A stretch of 64,000 nucleotides of DNA from SXNM01 sp964586155 (GTDB lineage Bacteria > Myxococcota_A > UBA9042), in contig CAZPHC010000019.1 in assembly GCA_964586155.1 (NCBI GenBank), forward strand, positions 50,735-114,734, written 5' to 3'. The translations under genes were made by a program, and so were the position numbers. Shown here piece by piece: positions 37,948 through 47,515 of this stretch. The notes beneath the pieces were generated by a model. It made no database searches, was not told the DNA's origin, and saw nothing but the letters and a program-made list of their open reading frames with translations. Every line of letters starts with the position of its first letter. Position 1 is the stretch's first letter.

Positions 37948-39054
37948 GTGGTCGACGCCGAGCCAACGCCAAGCAAGGCCCCGCGCGACAACGCCTTCGA
38001 CCTGCTGCGCCTGCTCGCCGCCGTCGCCGTCGTGGTCGCGCACGTGCCGCTGGTCCAGGGCGGCCGCGAGCCGCTGCTGATGCCGGGGCTGACGCTCGGT
38101 CGGGCCGCCGTGCTCGTCTTCTTCGCCATCAGCGGCTACCTGGTCGCGCAGAGTGTCGAGCGCACGCGATCGGTGCCGCGCTTCCTCGTCCATCGCGCGC
38201 TGCGCATCGTCCCGGCGCTGCAGGTGTCGTTGTCGCTGACGGCGTTCGTGCTCGGCCCGCTCCTGACGACGTGGGCGCTGGCGGACTACCTCGCGGCGAG
38301 CACGCCGTGGCGCAGCCAGCTGCGCTTGCTCGGCCTGTTGCACCGCGACGAGCTGCCTGGAGTGTTCGCGACCAACCCTGTGGCGTGGCAGACCAACGCG
38401 CCGCTGTGGACCATCAAGTTCGAGCTCGCGTTCTACGGCCTGCTCGCGCTGCTCGCGGTCGCGACGCGAGGGCGGCGGCTGCGCGTGACCGCGGCGGCGA
38501 TCGCCTGCCTCGCGGCGGTGTCGTTGCGATTCGCCCAGCAACTCGCGGGTCGGCCACACGCCGTGGTGCTGCATGGGCTGTTCGGTGTGCAGCCGAGCGA
38601 GAGCGTCGCCCGCCTCGTCTTCGACGCGGCCTCGTTCCTGGCCCCGTTCGCCCTCGGAGCAGCGTTTGCGTTCGCCCGCGTCCAGCTGGTGCGGGCGCGC
38701 TGGCTCGTGCTGGCGGCGGCGATCGCCCTGCCGGCCCCGCTGCTGACGCGCTGGGCGATCCCGCTGACCCCGCTGGCGATCTGCGTGCTGACGCTCTGGA
38801 GCGCCTTGGTCATCCCGCGGCAGATCGCCCACCTGCCACGCGGCTGGGATCTGTCGTACGGCGTCTACGTCTACCACTTTCCGCTGCTGCAGGCCCTGGT
38901 CGTCGTGGGCGCCGCGGCCTGGCCGCCGGTCGCGCTCCTGGCGGCCGGCCTCGCCTTGGTCTTGCCGCTCGCGGCGCTGTCGTGGCGCCTGGTCGAGGCG
39001 CCGGCGCTGCGGTGGAAGCGTCGGCTCGGGCCGCTCGAGCCAGCCGGCACCTGA
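37948..39054 (+). CDS. Acyltransferase 3 family membrane protein
   Basis: This 368-aa protein begins with the family signature RDNAFDLLRLLAAVAVVVAH at about residue 13. About ten membrane helices follow, with ISGYLV and the loop PLWTIKFELAFYGLL characteristic of acyltransferase 3/OafA proteins that O-acylate sugars in the envelope. A GTG start at 37948, preceded by GAGGGG, fits the family start. The longer frame from 37681 would overlap the divergent lipoprotein gene and adds a Pro/Ala-rich extension. The divergent promoter region would be 37730-37947. Confidence 0.85.
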   Translation: MVDAEPTPSKAPRDNAFDLLRLLAAVAVVVAHVPLVQGGREPLLMPGLTLGRAAVLVFFAISGYLVAQSVERTRSVPRFLVHRALRIVPALQVSLSLTAFVLGPLLTTWALADYLAASTPWRSQLRLLGLLHRDELPGVFATNPVAWQTNAPLWTIKFELAFYGLLALLAVATRGRRLRVTAAAIACLAAVSLRFAQQLAGRPHAVVLHGLFGVQPSESVARLVFDAASFLAPFALGAAFAFARVQLVRARWLVLAAAIALPAPLLTRWAIPLTPLAICVLTLWSALVIPRQIAHLPRGWDLSYGVYVYHFPLLQALVVVGAAAWPPVALLAAGLALVLPLAALSWRLVEAPALRWKRRLGPLEPAGT

Positions 39055-39121
39055 CCTGGCCCGTGACGGAGCGCCCGATCTGGCCGCGTCACGCCGCCCT
39101 GCCGGCGCGCCCGGCCCCGCG

Positions 39122-40927
39122 TTGACCGCCCCAATGCCGGGTGGCAGCCTGCGACGGGCGCCATGGTGGGGCCGAGGCGGTGCAAGCAGCGTGGGCCCCC
39201 TTCGACCACGCGCCGGTCTCCCTGCCGCCCTGGCGCGCGCGCCGAGACTGCCGCTGGCGCTGGCTGGCGCGCTGCCCCTGCTGGCGGTGCTGGCCTGGAA
39301 CGCGTGGGTCAGCGACGACGCCTACATCACCTTCCGCGTCGCGGACAACCTGCTGCACGGCCACGGCCTGCGCTGGAACGTCGACGAGCGGGTGCAGGCC
39401 TATAGCAACCCGCTGTGGTTGCTGGTGTTCACGCCCGTGTACGCCATCGTCGGCGACGCCTGGGCCTCGGCGCTGGCCCTCGGGATCGGCTGCACGTTGG
39501 CGACCGTGGTGCTGGCGCGGCGCTGGACGGCGACGACGGCCGGCTACCTGGCCCTGGTCGCCGGCGCGATGGGCAGCAAGGCGCTGGTCGACTATGGCAC
39601 CTCGGGCCTCGAGAATCCGCTCGGATCGCTGCTGCTGGTCGCGTTCGTGATGCGCGCCGAGGCCGTGACGACGGCCACCGCGCCCGCTCTGGGCACGCGG
39701 CAGGTCGCCTCGCTGAGCGCGCTGGCGGCGCTGCTCCTGGTGCATCGGCTCGACGCGTCGCTGCTCGTCGCGCCGACGATGCTCGCGCTGCCCTGGCTGA
39801 CGACGCGCGCGGCGTCGCCGGGCGACCCGCCGACGCCCGCGCTGCGGCCTTGGTTGCTCGGCGGCCTGCTCGGCGCGACACCGCTGCTGCTCTGGCTGGC
39901 GTTCGCCACGGCCTACTACGGCGACCCGCTGCCGAACACCGCCGCGGCCAAGCTGCAATCGGGCTGGCAGCCAGGCGACCTCGCGCTGCAGGGCGCGCGC
40001 TACCTGCTCGACTCGCTGCGCCGTGACCCGATCACGCTCGTCACCGTCGCCGCGGGCCTCGGCGCTGCCGTGTGGCGGCCGACGCGGCTGCGCCTGGCGC
40101 TCGCGGCCGGCGTGGCGCTGCACCTGCTCTACGTCGTCAAGATCGGCGGCGACTTCATGAGCGGCCGCTTCTTGACCGCGCCGCTGGTGCTGGCCGCGTT
40201 GCTGCTGGTGCAGACGCGGACCGCCGACGCGGGCACGGACGCCTCGACTGACGCCGAGGCCGCAGATCCGGGCCGTCTGCGTCGTCCCCCGGTGTGGCCG
40301 CGCCTGGTCTGGGCGCTGCCGTTGCTGGGCCTGCTCAACCCCGACGGCCCGCTCGCCAACCCGCCCTACGCCGCTGGTCGGATCGACCTCGAGCAGGCCG
40401 TGGCCCGCTACCGCACGCCCGACGACCACGGCATCTGCGACGAGCGCGCCTTCTACTACCCGACCACGGCGCTGGCCTTGGCGCCGCAGCTGCCGCGGGT
40501 GCCGGACCACCCCTGGCGCGCCGTCGCTGACCGCGCCCGGGCCCAGGCCACGCGCCGCCCGGCGCCACAGGGCCGCGTCGCCCGCCTGCACGGCGTGATG
40601 CCGAGCGTCGGCTTCGCCGGCTTCTTCGCCGGGCCCGAGGTGCACCTCATCGACAGCTACGCCCTGGTCGACCCCTTCCTGGCCGCGATGCCCGCCGTGC
40701 GGCCGGGCCAGCGCGTCGGCCATATCGAGCGCGTGCTGCCCGAGGGCTACGTCCAATCCCGCGTCGAGGATCGCGATCTGCTGCGCGATCCGGCCCTGCA
40801 CGCGCTCTACGCCGACGTCGCGCTGCGCACGCGGGCAGAGCTCGACGCGCCGGGCCGGGCGACGGCCATCCTGCGCCATGCGCTGGGTCTGGGCCCCGCG
40901 GGCGGGCTCGCCTCGCACCGACGCTGA
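39122..40927 (+). CDS. GT-C-type membrane glycosyltransferase-like protein
   Basis: This 601-aa protein has about ten hydrophobic helices between residues 40 and 400 and a soluble C-terminal domain. Directly after the first helix is SDDAYITFRVADNLLHGHGL, then NVDERVQAYSNPLWLLVF, a pattern shared with polyprenyl-phosphate-dependent GT-C enzymes such as arabinofuranosyl/mannosyltransferases. The acceptor is unknown. It follows the acyltransferase by 67 bp on the same strand and converges with oleD, the stops being 3 bp apart. Confidence 0.72.
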   Translation: MTAPMPGGSLRRAPWWGRGGASSVGPLRPRAGLPAALARAPRLPLALAGALPLLAVLAWNAWVSDDAYITFRVADNLLHGHGLRWNVDERVQAYSNPLWLLVFTPVYAIVGDAWASALALGIGCTLATVVLARRWTATTAGYLALVAGAMGSKALVDYGTSGLENPLGSLLLVAFVMRAEAVTTATAPALGTRQVASLSALAALLLVHRLDASLLVAPTMLALPWLTTRAASPGDPPTPALRPWLLGGLLGATPLLLWLAFATAYYGDPLPNTAAAKLQSGWQPGDLALQGARYLLDSLRRDPITLVTVAAGLGAAVWRPTRLRLALAAGVALHLLYVVKIGGDFMSGRFLTAPLVLAALLLVQTRTADAGTDASTDAEAADPGRLRRPPVWPRLVWALPLLGLLNPDGPLANPPYAAGRIDLEQAVARYRTPDDHGICDERAFYYPTTALALAPQLPRVPDHPWRAVADRARAQATRRPAPQGRVARLHGVMPSVGFAGFFAGPEVHLIDSYALVDPFLAAMPAVRPGQRVGHIERVLPEGYVQSRVEDRDLLRDPALHALYADVALRTRAELDAPGRATAILRHALGLGPAGGLASHRR

Positions 40928-40930
40928 GGC

Positions 40931-41917
40931 TCAGCGCGCGGCCCGCCGCAGCCGCTCGAGACCTTGCTCCATCGACACCACCGGCTCCCAGCCCAGGTCG
41001 CGGCGGGTCTCGGTGATGTCGTACCAATTCGCCGTGCTCAGCTGCCGCGCCAGGAAGCGCGTCATCGGCGGCTCGCCGGCCAGCGGCAGCGTCGACCACG
41101 CAGCCTCGCAGACCGCGCCGATGGCGAAGGCGAGGCCGGCCGGCACCGTCCGCTCGACCGTCGGCGCGCCCGAGGCCGCGAGCAGGGTGTTGATCAGGTC
41201 CCACATCGGCCACGGCTCGCCGTTGCTGACGAAGTAGGCGCGGCCGCCGCAGGCCGCCTCGGGGCCGGTCAGGCGGTCGAGGGCGCAGATGTGCGCGGTG
41301 GCGGCGTTGTCGATGAAGGTCGAGTCGACCTTGCGGTCGTCGCTGCCGACGCGGCGCAGCCGGCCGGCGCGGCTGCGCTCGGCAAGGCGCGGCACGATGT
41401 GCGGGTCGCCCGGGCCCCAGATCAGCCGAGGTCGCAGCGCGACGGTCCAGAGATCCGGGCCGTGCGCTGCCAGCACCGCCTTCTCGGCGGCGATCTTGGT
41501 GCGCTGGTAGGCCGTGCGCGGCGAACGGGCGTAGGGCGTGCGGCTGTCGCCGCCCTCGCAATCGTCGTCGGTCTGCACCACCGACGGCGTCGAGGTGTAG
41601 ACGAAGCGGCGGATCTGCGCCGCCCGCGCTGCGGCGAGCAGCCGCTCGGTCGCGACGACGTTGGCCGCGACGTAGCGCGCCTCGTCGCCCCAGATGCCGG
41701 CGAGCGCGGCGGTGTGGATGATGGCGTCGACGCCCTGGACCGCCCGCTCGGCGACGCCGTCGTCTGCCAGGTCGCCGCGCATATGCTCGACGCCGAGCCT
41801 GGCCAGGTGCGGGTAGTCGCCGCGCGAGACGCTGCGCACCACCTCGCCGCGGGCGCGCAACATCGTGCAGATCGCCGTGCCGAGGAAGCCGCCGCCACCT
41901 GTGACCAGGACGTGCAT
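40931..41917 (-). CDS. oleD: OleD-like NAD(P)-dependent 3-oxo/2-alkyl-3-hydroxyacid reductase
   Basis: This 328-aa extended SDR/3beta-HSD-type protein has the Rossmann motif TGGGGFLG at residues 6-13 and YxxxK as Y137/K141, with WGPGDPHIVPRL and AYFVSNGEPWPMWD typical of OleD. OleD reduces the 2-alkyl-3-keto acid made by OleA to the 2-alkyl-3-hydroxy acid. Its start overlaps the stop of oleC (ATGA), and the thiolase and hydrolase partners lie 3.5-5.5 kb away. This context makes the assignment firm. Confidence 0.88.
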   Translation of the reverse strand: MHVLVTGGGGFLGTAICTMLRARGEVVRSVSRGDYPHLARLGVEHMRGDLADDGVAERAVQGVDAIIHTAALAGIWGDEARYVAANVVATERLLAAARAAQIRRFVYTSTPSVVQTDDDCEGGDSRTPYARSPRTAYQRTKIAAEKAVLAAHGPDLWTVALRPRLIWGPGDPHIVPRLAERSRAGRLRRVGSDDRKVDSTFIDNAATAHICALDRLTGPEAACGGRAYFVSNGEPWPMWDLINTLLAASGAPTVERTVPAGLAFAIGAVCEAAWSTLPLAGEPPMTRFLARQLSTANWYDITETRRDLGWEPVVSMEQGLERLRRAAR

Positions 41918-43602
41918 CAGCCCCCCTTGCCGACGCCGAGGCGCGCAGCGGCCCAGATCGCCAGCTCTTCGCGGCCGATCTTGGCGTTGTGACGGATGTC
42001 CACCGGGAACGCCGGATGGACCAGGAAGTCGGCGATCGACGCGGTATGCGCGTGCGCGGCACCGAGGGCGCGCAATTCCTCGACGAGCTGTCGAGGTTCA
42101 GGGACGCCGGCCTCGAGCTCGACGCAGACGACCGGCCGCTGCTGGCCGACCGGGCCGACCCCGACCAGCGCGCTGCGCCAGACCGCCGGGTGCTGGTTGA
42201 AGATCGCCTCGCAGGGGATCGTCAGCATGTCGCCCGCGGCGGCGCGGACCCGATGCGTCTTGCGGCCGCAGAACCACAGCCGACCGGCCTCGTCGAGGTA
42301 GCCGAGGTCGCCCATGCGGTGGACCACGCCACCGTGGCCGTCGTCGATCTTGGCCAGGCGGGTGGCCTCGTCGCGACCGAAGTAGTGCGTCGTCGTCGTC
42401 GGGCTCTGCACGGTGATCTCGCCGACCTCGCCGGTCGGCACCAGCAGCGCGTCGCTCCAGCGTTCGATCGGGCCGTCATCGACCCGGATGATGCGCACGT
42501 TGGCCCGCGGCACCGGTTGGCCGACGCAGACGCCCGCGCCCGTCGCGGTGGCCTCGGCCGTCTCGCCGAGGACCGTGCGCGAGCCGACGATGGCAACGGG
42601 CAGCGATTCGGTGGCGCCGTAGGGCGTGTAGATCTCGGCGTCGTCGGGCAGCATCGCGCGCATCCGACGCAAGATCCGGGCATGCACCGGGGCTCCGGCC
42701 GAGATCACCCGGCGCACGGTCTCGAGCCGGGTGCCCGTGGCCTCGCCAAACCTCGACACAGTGTCGAGCAATGCCGGCGAACCGAACATGTTGGTCACGC
42801 CGAAGTCGCGCACCGCCTCGACGATGTGCAGCGGGTTGACCCTGGCCGGCCGCGTCGGGTCCATGTCGGGGATCACGGTGGTCATGCCCAGCGCGGGATC
42901 GAACAAGGCGAAGGGCGGGAAGGTCGGCAGGTCCACCTCGCCGGGCGCAAACTGGAAGGCATCGCGCAACATCTCGACCTGGCTGACGAAGTTGCCGTGG
43001 CGATAGACCGCCCCCTTGGGCGCGCCGGTCGAGCCGGAGGTGAAGAGCACCGCCGCCTCGTCGTCGCGGGCGGTGGCGGCGACGCGGAAGCCGCCGGAGC
43101 CGTCGGTGGCGGCGTCGCCCATGGCGCGGACCGTGCCGATCGAGACGCCGCCGAGCATCCGGGCGGCGGCGTCGGAGCCGACGACGACGCGGATCTTCGC
43201 GCTGCGCCCCCAGCCGAGCAGCATGCGGGCGACGTGGGCCGGCGGGATGCCGATGAACGCGGCCGGCTGTGCCTCGGCGAGCGCCCGGCCCATGCGCTTG
43301 ACGCCGATGCCCGGGTCGACGAGCACCGGCACCGCCCCGGCCTTGAACAGCGCGAACATCAGCGAGAACAACTCGAGGCTCGGCCGCACCAGCAACGCGG
43401 CGCGCACGCCTCGGCCAACGCCGAGCGCCGTCAGCCCGGCGGCGATGCGGCTGGCGTCGGCGTCGAGCTGGCGGTAGGTCAGGTGGACGTAGCGCCGGCG
43501 GCCGAATCCATCGTGGTCGTGCGGCACGAAGATCGCGGGCACATGGGGCTGGCGCTCGGCCATCTGCTGCAGGGCGAGCGCGATGTTGACGGGTCCAGAC
43601 AT
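41917..43602 (-). CDS. oleC: OleC-like beta-lactone synthetase (AMP-ligase family)
   Basis: This 561-aa ANL-superfamily enzyme has GVRAALLVRPSLELFSLMFALF near residue 66, the OleC-specific AAFIGIPPAHVARMLLGW near 115, and the phosphate-binding VLFTSGSTGAPKGAVYRHGN near 185. YTPYGATES follows near 330, and a C-terminal subdomain carries Lys motif HNAKIGREELA. OleC uses ATP to turn the 2-alkyl-3-hydroxyacid into a beta-lactone. The ATG at 43602 was chosen for the family N-terminus. It is coupled to oleD. Confidence 0.92.
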   Translation of the reverse strand: MSGPVNIALALQQMAERQPHVPAIFVPHDHDGFGRRRYVHLTYRQLDADASRIAAGLTALGVGRGVRAALLVRPSLELFSLMFALFKAGAVPVLVDPGIGVKRMGRALAEAQPAAFIGIPPAHVARMLLGWGRSAKIRVVVGSDAAARMLGGVSIGTVRAMGDAATDGSGGFRVAATARDDEAAVLFTSGSTGAPKGAVYRHGNFVSQVEMLRDAFQFAPGEVDLPTFPPFALFDPALGMTTVIPDMDPTRPARVNPLHIVEAVRDFGVTNMFGSPALLDTVSRFGEATGTRLETVRRVISAGAPVHARILRRMRAMLPDDAEIYTPYGATESLPVAIVGSRTVLGETAEATATGAGVCVGQPVPRANVRIIRVDDGPIERWSDALLVPTGEVGEITVQSPTTTTHYFGRDEATRLAKIDDGHGGVVHRMGDLGYLDEAGRLWFCGRKTHRVRAAAGDMLTIPCEAIFNQHPAVWRSALVGVGPVGQQRPVVCVELEAGVPEPRQLVEELRALGAAHAHTASIADFLVHPAFPVDIRHNAKIGREELAIWAAARLGVGKGG

Positions 43603-43770
43603 GCCGGCGGATCTCCAACCTGGTGACGACGCGCCGCTCTCGGCACGGAGGACCGCGACGGACGTGGCGCAGCGGCGCGAAACGTGGCAGAGGGTGGCGG
43701 TCGGGTCAATCGAGGCCCGGCATCGCCTGCGTCGGGCCCGCCGATCGACGCCAGCGGCCGAGGAGAGCGC

Positions 43771-44607
43771 ATGGACACGGCCCGATCTGCAGCGGAAGCC
43801 CCCGAACGAGCAGCGGACGCGCGCTGGACCGGCATCGGCCGGCTCTACGGCGTGGCCGGGGTGCAGCGCCTGCGCGCCAGCCACGTCATGGTCATCGGCC
43901 TGGGCGGTGTCGGCTCGTGGACGGTCGAGGCCCTGGCCCGCTCGGGGGTCGGCCGCCTGACGCTGGTCGACCTCGACGAGATCTGCGTCAGCAACACCAA
44001 CCGACAGTTGCACACGCTGACGGGCACCATCGGCCGGAGCAAGGCCGAGGTCCTGGCCGAGCGCGTGGCCGCCATCGCGCCCGACTGCGCCGTCGAGGCC
44101 GTCGTCGACTTCTTCACCGCGCGCAGCGAGGCCGCGATCCTTGGCCGCGCGCCCGACGTGGTCGTCGACGCCATCGACTCGCAGAAGAGCAAGGCCCTGC
44201 TGATCGCGGCCTGCGTCCGGCGCGCGATCCCGGTGCTCGTCTGCGGCGGCGCCGGCGGCCGGATCGACCCGCTGGCGCTGCGGCGTGGCGACCTCTCGGC
44301 CAGCGGCCACGACGGCTTGTTGCGCAACCTCCGCAAATCGCTGCGCGACGCAGGCGTGCTGCAAGGCGGCGGACCTTGGGGCATCCCGGCGGTCTGGTCG
44401 ATCGAGCCGCAGCGCTGGCCGACCTCCGACGGCTGCGTCGCCGACGCGCGACCCGCTGACAGCAAGGCCACCCGGCTCGACTGCGCCGAGGGCTTCGGCG
44501 CCGCGACGATGGTCACCGGCACCTTCGGCTTCGCCCTGGCGTCGCTGGCGGTCGAGGTCCTGCTCGACGCCGCCGCAGCCACTGGCAGGCCACCGCCCAC
44601 GCACTGA
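43771..44607 (+). CDS. tcdA: tRNA threonylcarbamoyladenosine dehydratase
   Basis: This 278-aa E1-like enzyme converts t6A37 in tRNA to its cyclic form. The nucleotide motif VIGLGGVGSWTVEALARSGV is near residue 40, followed by LTLVDLDEICVSNTNRQLH and VVDAIDSQKSK, and FGAATMVTGTFGF near the end. The order is that of TcdA/CsdL rather than MoeB/ThiF. The ATG at 43771 is preceded by AGGAG. It and the following gene lie on the + strand between the two halves of the ole set. Confidence 0.9.
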   Translation: MDTARSAAEAPERAADARWTGIGRLYGVAGVQRLRASHVMVIGLGGVGSWTVEALARSGVGRLTLVDLDEICVSNTNRQLHTLTGTIGRSKAEVLAERVAAIAPDCAVEAVVDFFTARSEAAILGRAPDVVVDAIDSQKSKALLIAACVRRAIPVLVCGGAGGRIDPLALRRGDLSASGHDGLLRNLRKSLRDAGVLQGGGPWGIPAVWSIEPQRWPTSDGCVADARPADSKATRLDCAEGFGAATMVTGTFGFALASLAVEVLLDAAAATGRPPPTH

Positions 44608-44734
44608 TCCAGCGACCGACGCCGTTGCAACGCCGCCACGTGGCCCATTGACCGCCGCGGAGTGGCCGTGGCAGCGTGCGCCAACCGTGGGAAGAGACAC
44701 CGATCTCGTGAGGGCACGGCCCCCAGGAGGAGCG

Positions 44735-45427
44735 ATGACGCAGGTGGTGTGCAAGGCGCGTCGAGGGATCGTGGCGGCCCTGGCGCCGCTCCTGTTGCTC
44801 GTGGCGCCGCCAGCGCGGGCGAGCTCCGACGGCTTCGGCAGACACAACGAGGGCGCGGTGATGGCCCTGGGCGTCGCGTCGACGGGGACGATCCCAGCCA
44901 AGCTCGCGCTCTTCGCCACCAGCGAGGGCAACCGCATCGACGTGCCGGGCTACTTCCGCGTCGACATGCAGCCGCAGCGCGTCGCCACCGATCGGCCCAA
45001 GCTCAAGGAGGGCGGTGCCTACAGCAACTTCGGCATGCACGGCGGCTACATGGGCCTGGACCTCGGGCCCCTCTGCTTCGGCGCTGGCTTCGGCTTCGAC
45101 TTCTACACCGTCGGCGTTGGCACGTTGCCCAAGCCGCTCCCCAGCGGCTCGCAGCTCTTGGTCGCCTTCGGCCTCGAAGCAGCGGTCGGCGTGCGCCTGT
45201 TCAGCTGGGGGCGCTTGCTGCTCACCTTGCAAGGCGACATCGCCTCGGGCTCGGGCTTCGACGGATTTGGCCGGCGCGGCGTCACCGCCGACCTGATGAT
45301 CGGCTTCGGCTCTTCGGGCGTGTCGCTGCTGCTCTCGGGCGAGAGCGGCACCTTCAGCAACGACAAGGGCGTCTCGTTCAGCGGTGGTCAGTTCACGGTC
45401 GGCATCGGCGTCGGCAGCAACGGCTGA
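44735..45427 (+). CDS. Exported outer-membrane-type protein
   Basis: This 230-aa protein has a clear signal peptide (IVAALAPLLLLVAPPARA, cleaved near residue 29) and a beta-rich Gly-containing body: YMGLDLGPLCFGAGFGFDF, LLLTLQGDIASGSGF, SVSLLL-type strands. The ATG at 44735 has AGGAGGAG upstream. No family is recognised; a small beta-barrel or periplasmic protein is suggested. A 9-bp tandem repeat begins right after its stop. Confidence 0.65.
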   Translation: MTQVVCKARRGIVAALAPLLLLVAPPARASSDGFGRHNEGAVMALGVASTGTIPAKLALFATSEGNRIDVPGYFRVDMQPQRVATDRPKLKEGGAYSNFGMHGGYMGLDLGPLCFGAGFGFDFYTVGVGTLPKPLPSGSQLLVAFGLEAAVGVRLFSWGRLLLTLQGDIASGSGFDGFGRRGVTADLMIGFGSSGVSLLLSGESGTFSNDKGVSFSGGQFTVGIGVGSNG

Positions 45428-45478
45428 GCGGACGCGGCGGACGCGGCGGACGCGGCGGACGCGGCGGACGCGGCGGAC
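45428..45478. repeat. 9-bp tandem repeat (GCGGACGCG)n
   Basis: Five complete copies and one partial copy fill the 55-bp gap between the convergent stops of the exported protein and oleB. It is likely a slippage microsatellite and not CRISPR. Confidence 0.9.
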
Positions 45479-45482
45479 AGGG

Positions 45483-46409
45483 TCACGCCAGCGGGTGCGC
45501 CTGCAAGAAGGCCCGGACCTTGGGCCGGATCGCGGCGCCGGCGTCCTCGAGCACATAGTGACCGGCGTCGGCGAAGCGGTGGACCTCGGCGTGGGGCCAG
45601 GCGCGCTGCCATTGGCGCAAGAACGCGTCGTCGAAGACGAAGTCCAAGGCGCCCCAGCAGATCAGCGCCGGCTTGCCGGCGTGCTCACCGAGCGCGGCGC
45701 CGGTCGCAGCGACGATGTCGTAGCCCGAATCGCTCGGCCGCAGCGGGATGTCCTGGACAAAGCGCAGCGTCGCGACGCGGTTGGCCGGCGTGTCGTAGGG
45801 CGCGACCATGCCGGCGCGGGCCCGTGGATCGACCGGCTTCTTGAACGCCACACGCGCAGCAACGCCAGAGAAGGCGTTGAAGTTCTTGACCAGCAGCGCG
45901 CCCAGCGGCGTCCGCGTCAAGGCCAGCGGCCAGGGGAAGGCCTTGTCGGCCGGCAGCGGGAAGGCGCCGGTGTTGAGGATGACGAAGCGGGCGACGCGCT
46001 CGGGGTGCCGGTGCGCCCAGCCCATGCCGATCATGCCGCCCCAATCGTGGACGACCAGCGTCAGCTTGCCCGTCGGGGCCAAGGTCGCGAGCACCGCCTC
46101 GAGCTCGTCGATCCGCGACGCCAGCGTGTAGGGGTAGTCCGCGGCCGCGGGCTTGTCGGACAGGCCGCAGCCGATCCAATCCGGCGCGATGCAGCGATGG
46201 TCCGGCGCCAGCTCGGCGATGAGGTCGCGGTAGTAGAACGACCACGTCGGGTTGCCGTGCAGCATCACCACGACGTCGGCGTCGGCGCGGCGGGCGGCGT
46301 CGGCCGGCCCCTCGTCGAGCACGTGCAGCCGATGGCCGGCGACGTCGAGGAACCGGCCCTGGTAGGGGTAGAGCTCGCGCCAGGCGGGCTGGGGCTGGGT
46401 GCTGGCCAT
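45483..46409 (-). CDS. oleB: OleB-like alpha/beta-hydrolase (beta-lactone decarboxylase)
   Basis: This 308-aa haloalkane-dehalogenase-like hydrolase has the oxyanion motif HGNPTWS at 51-57, the Asp nucleophile in VVHDWGGMIGM (Asp122), a later CWGALDFVF acid region and His in FADAGHYVLED. Together with OleA, OleC and OleD homologues in the same locus it fits OleB, which decarboxylates the beta-lactone to the cis-olefin. It starts one base after the oleA stop on the same strand. Confidence 0.9.
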   Translation of the reverse strand: MASTQPQPAWRELYPYQGRFLDVAGHRLHVLDEGPADAARRADADVVVMLHGNPTWSFYYRDLIAELAPDHRCIAPDWIGCGLSDKPAAADYPYTLASRIDELEAVLATLAPTGKLTLVVHDWGGMIGMGWAHRHPERVARFVILNTGAFPLPADKAFPWPLALTRTPLGALLVKNFNAFSGVAARVAFKKPVDPRARAGMVAPYDTPANRVATLRFVQDIPLRPSDSGYDIVAATGAALGEHAGKPALICWGALDFVFDDAFLRQWQRAWPHAEVHRFADAGHYVLEDAGAAIRPKVRAFLQAHPLA

Positions 46410-46410
46410 C

Positions 46411-47430
46411 TTAGAACTGGACCTCGGCCATCGCGCAGTTCAGGCCCGAGCCGATGCCCATGAGCGCGACGCGAGCGCCCTGGTCGATGCGGCCGAGCTC
46501 GATCGACTTGCTGAGCACGAACGGCACGCCGGCGGGGCCGATGTTGCCGTGCTCGGGGTAGACGCGCAGCACCTTCTCGAGGTCGAGGCCGAGCAGCTCG
46601 GCGAGCATCTCGGTGTGGACGCTGCTGACCTGGTGGATGATCAGCTCGTCCATCGCGTCGGCGCTCCAGTCCGGATGCTCGGCCGAGGCCGCCTTCCAGG
46701 TGCGCCTGGCCAGGGCGAGGCCCTGCTCCAGCAGCGTGCGGGTGTCGGTCTCCATGTAGTCGTTCTGGCCGCGGCAGAGGTGGCTCCACTCGGTCGCGGC
46801 GCGCGTGGTGCTGCCGAGGTAGCGCGGCTTGCCCGGATGCCGGTCGGCGCGGCAGAGGATCATCGCGGCGGCGCCCGATCCGAGCGTCAACGCCGCGAAC
46901 TGGTTGCGGAAGTCCTGCTCGGTCGTCTCGGGCCGCTGCAAGCGCGCGATCGTCGTCTCGATGACGTGGCGGCTGCCCTCGCCATCGACGATCAGGCCGT
47001 AGTCCAGGGCACCGCGCTCGATCATCGCGGCGACGACGTCCATGCCGTTCATGAAGGCGAGGCAGGCGTTGCCCATGTCGAAGTTCATCGCCGTCGCCGG
47101 CAGGCCCAGCTTGCTGTGGACGATGCAGGCGGTCGACGGCTCGACCCAGTCGCGGCAGACGCTGGTGTTGACGCAGACGCCGATGCGATCGCGCGGGATC
47201 TCGGCCCGTTCGATGGCGATCTCGGCGGCGCGCGCGGCGACGTCCGAGGGCATGGTGCCCTCCTCCCAATAGCGGCGGGCGACGATGCCGGAGAGGCCCT
47301 CGAGCAGGCCGGCGCGCAGGCCGAGGCGGGCCATGGTCGGCGCGAGGCGCTCGTCGATCTCGGTCGACGTCACGCGGATCGGGGCCTCGATGTGGGCGGT
47401 GCTGAGGATCGCGACGTTCTCGAAACGCAT
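46411..47430 (-). CDS. oleA: OleA-like thiolase (head-to-head fatty acyl condensation)
   Basis: This 339-aa KAS III/thiolase-superfamily enzyme begins MRFENVAILSTAHIEAP, as in OleA. The catalytic Cys123 is in FDMGNACLAFMNG, the His is in IIHQVSSVHTEML and the Asn in EHGNIGPAGVPFVL. OleA condenses two fatty acyl-CoAs into a 2-alkyl-3-keto acid. It is the first gene of the oleA-oleB pair. The ole pathway gives long-chain olefins in diverse bacteria. Confidence 0.92.
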   Translation of the reverse strand: MRFENVAILSTAHIEAPIRVTSTEIDERLAPTMARLGLRAGLLEGLSGIVARRYWEEGTMPSDVAARAAEIAIERAEIPRDRIGVCVNTSVCRDWVEPSTACIVHSKLGLPATAMNFDMGNACLAFMNGMDVVAAMIERGALDYGLIVDGEGSRHVIETTIARLQRPETTEQDFRNQFAALTLGSGAAAMILCRADRHPGKPRYLGSTTRAATEWSHLCRGQNDYMETDTRTLLEQGLALARRTWKAASAEHPDWSADAMDELIIHQVSSVHTEMLAELLGLDLEKVLRVYPEHGNIGPAGVPFVLSKSIELGRIDQGARVALMGIGSGLNCAMAEVQF

Positions 47431-47515
47431 GGAGTCCGGCCTTCCAATCGCGACGATGCGCGGTGCGCGCCGACGGCGCGAGGGGCGCGGACGGTTGCCG
47501 ATGGAGCCGAGGTTG

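Noticed and set aside
45428..45478. CRISPR-like array
   Set aside because: The units are contiguous 9-mers with no spacers and no cas genes are nearby.
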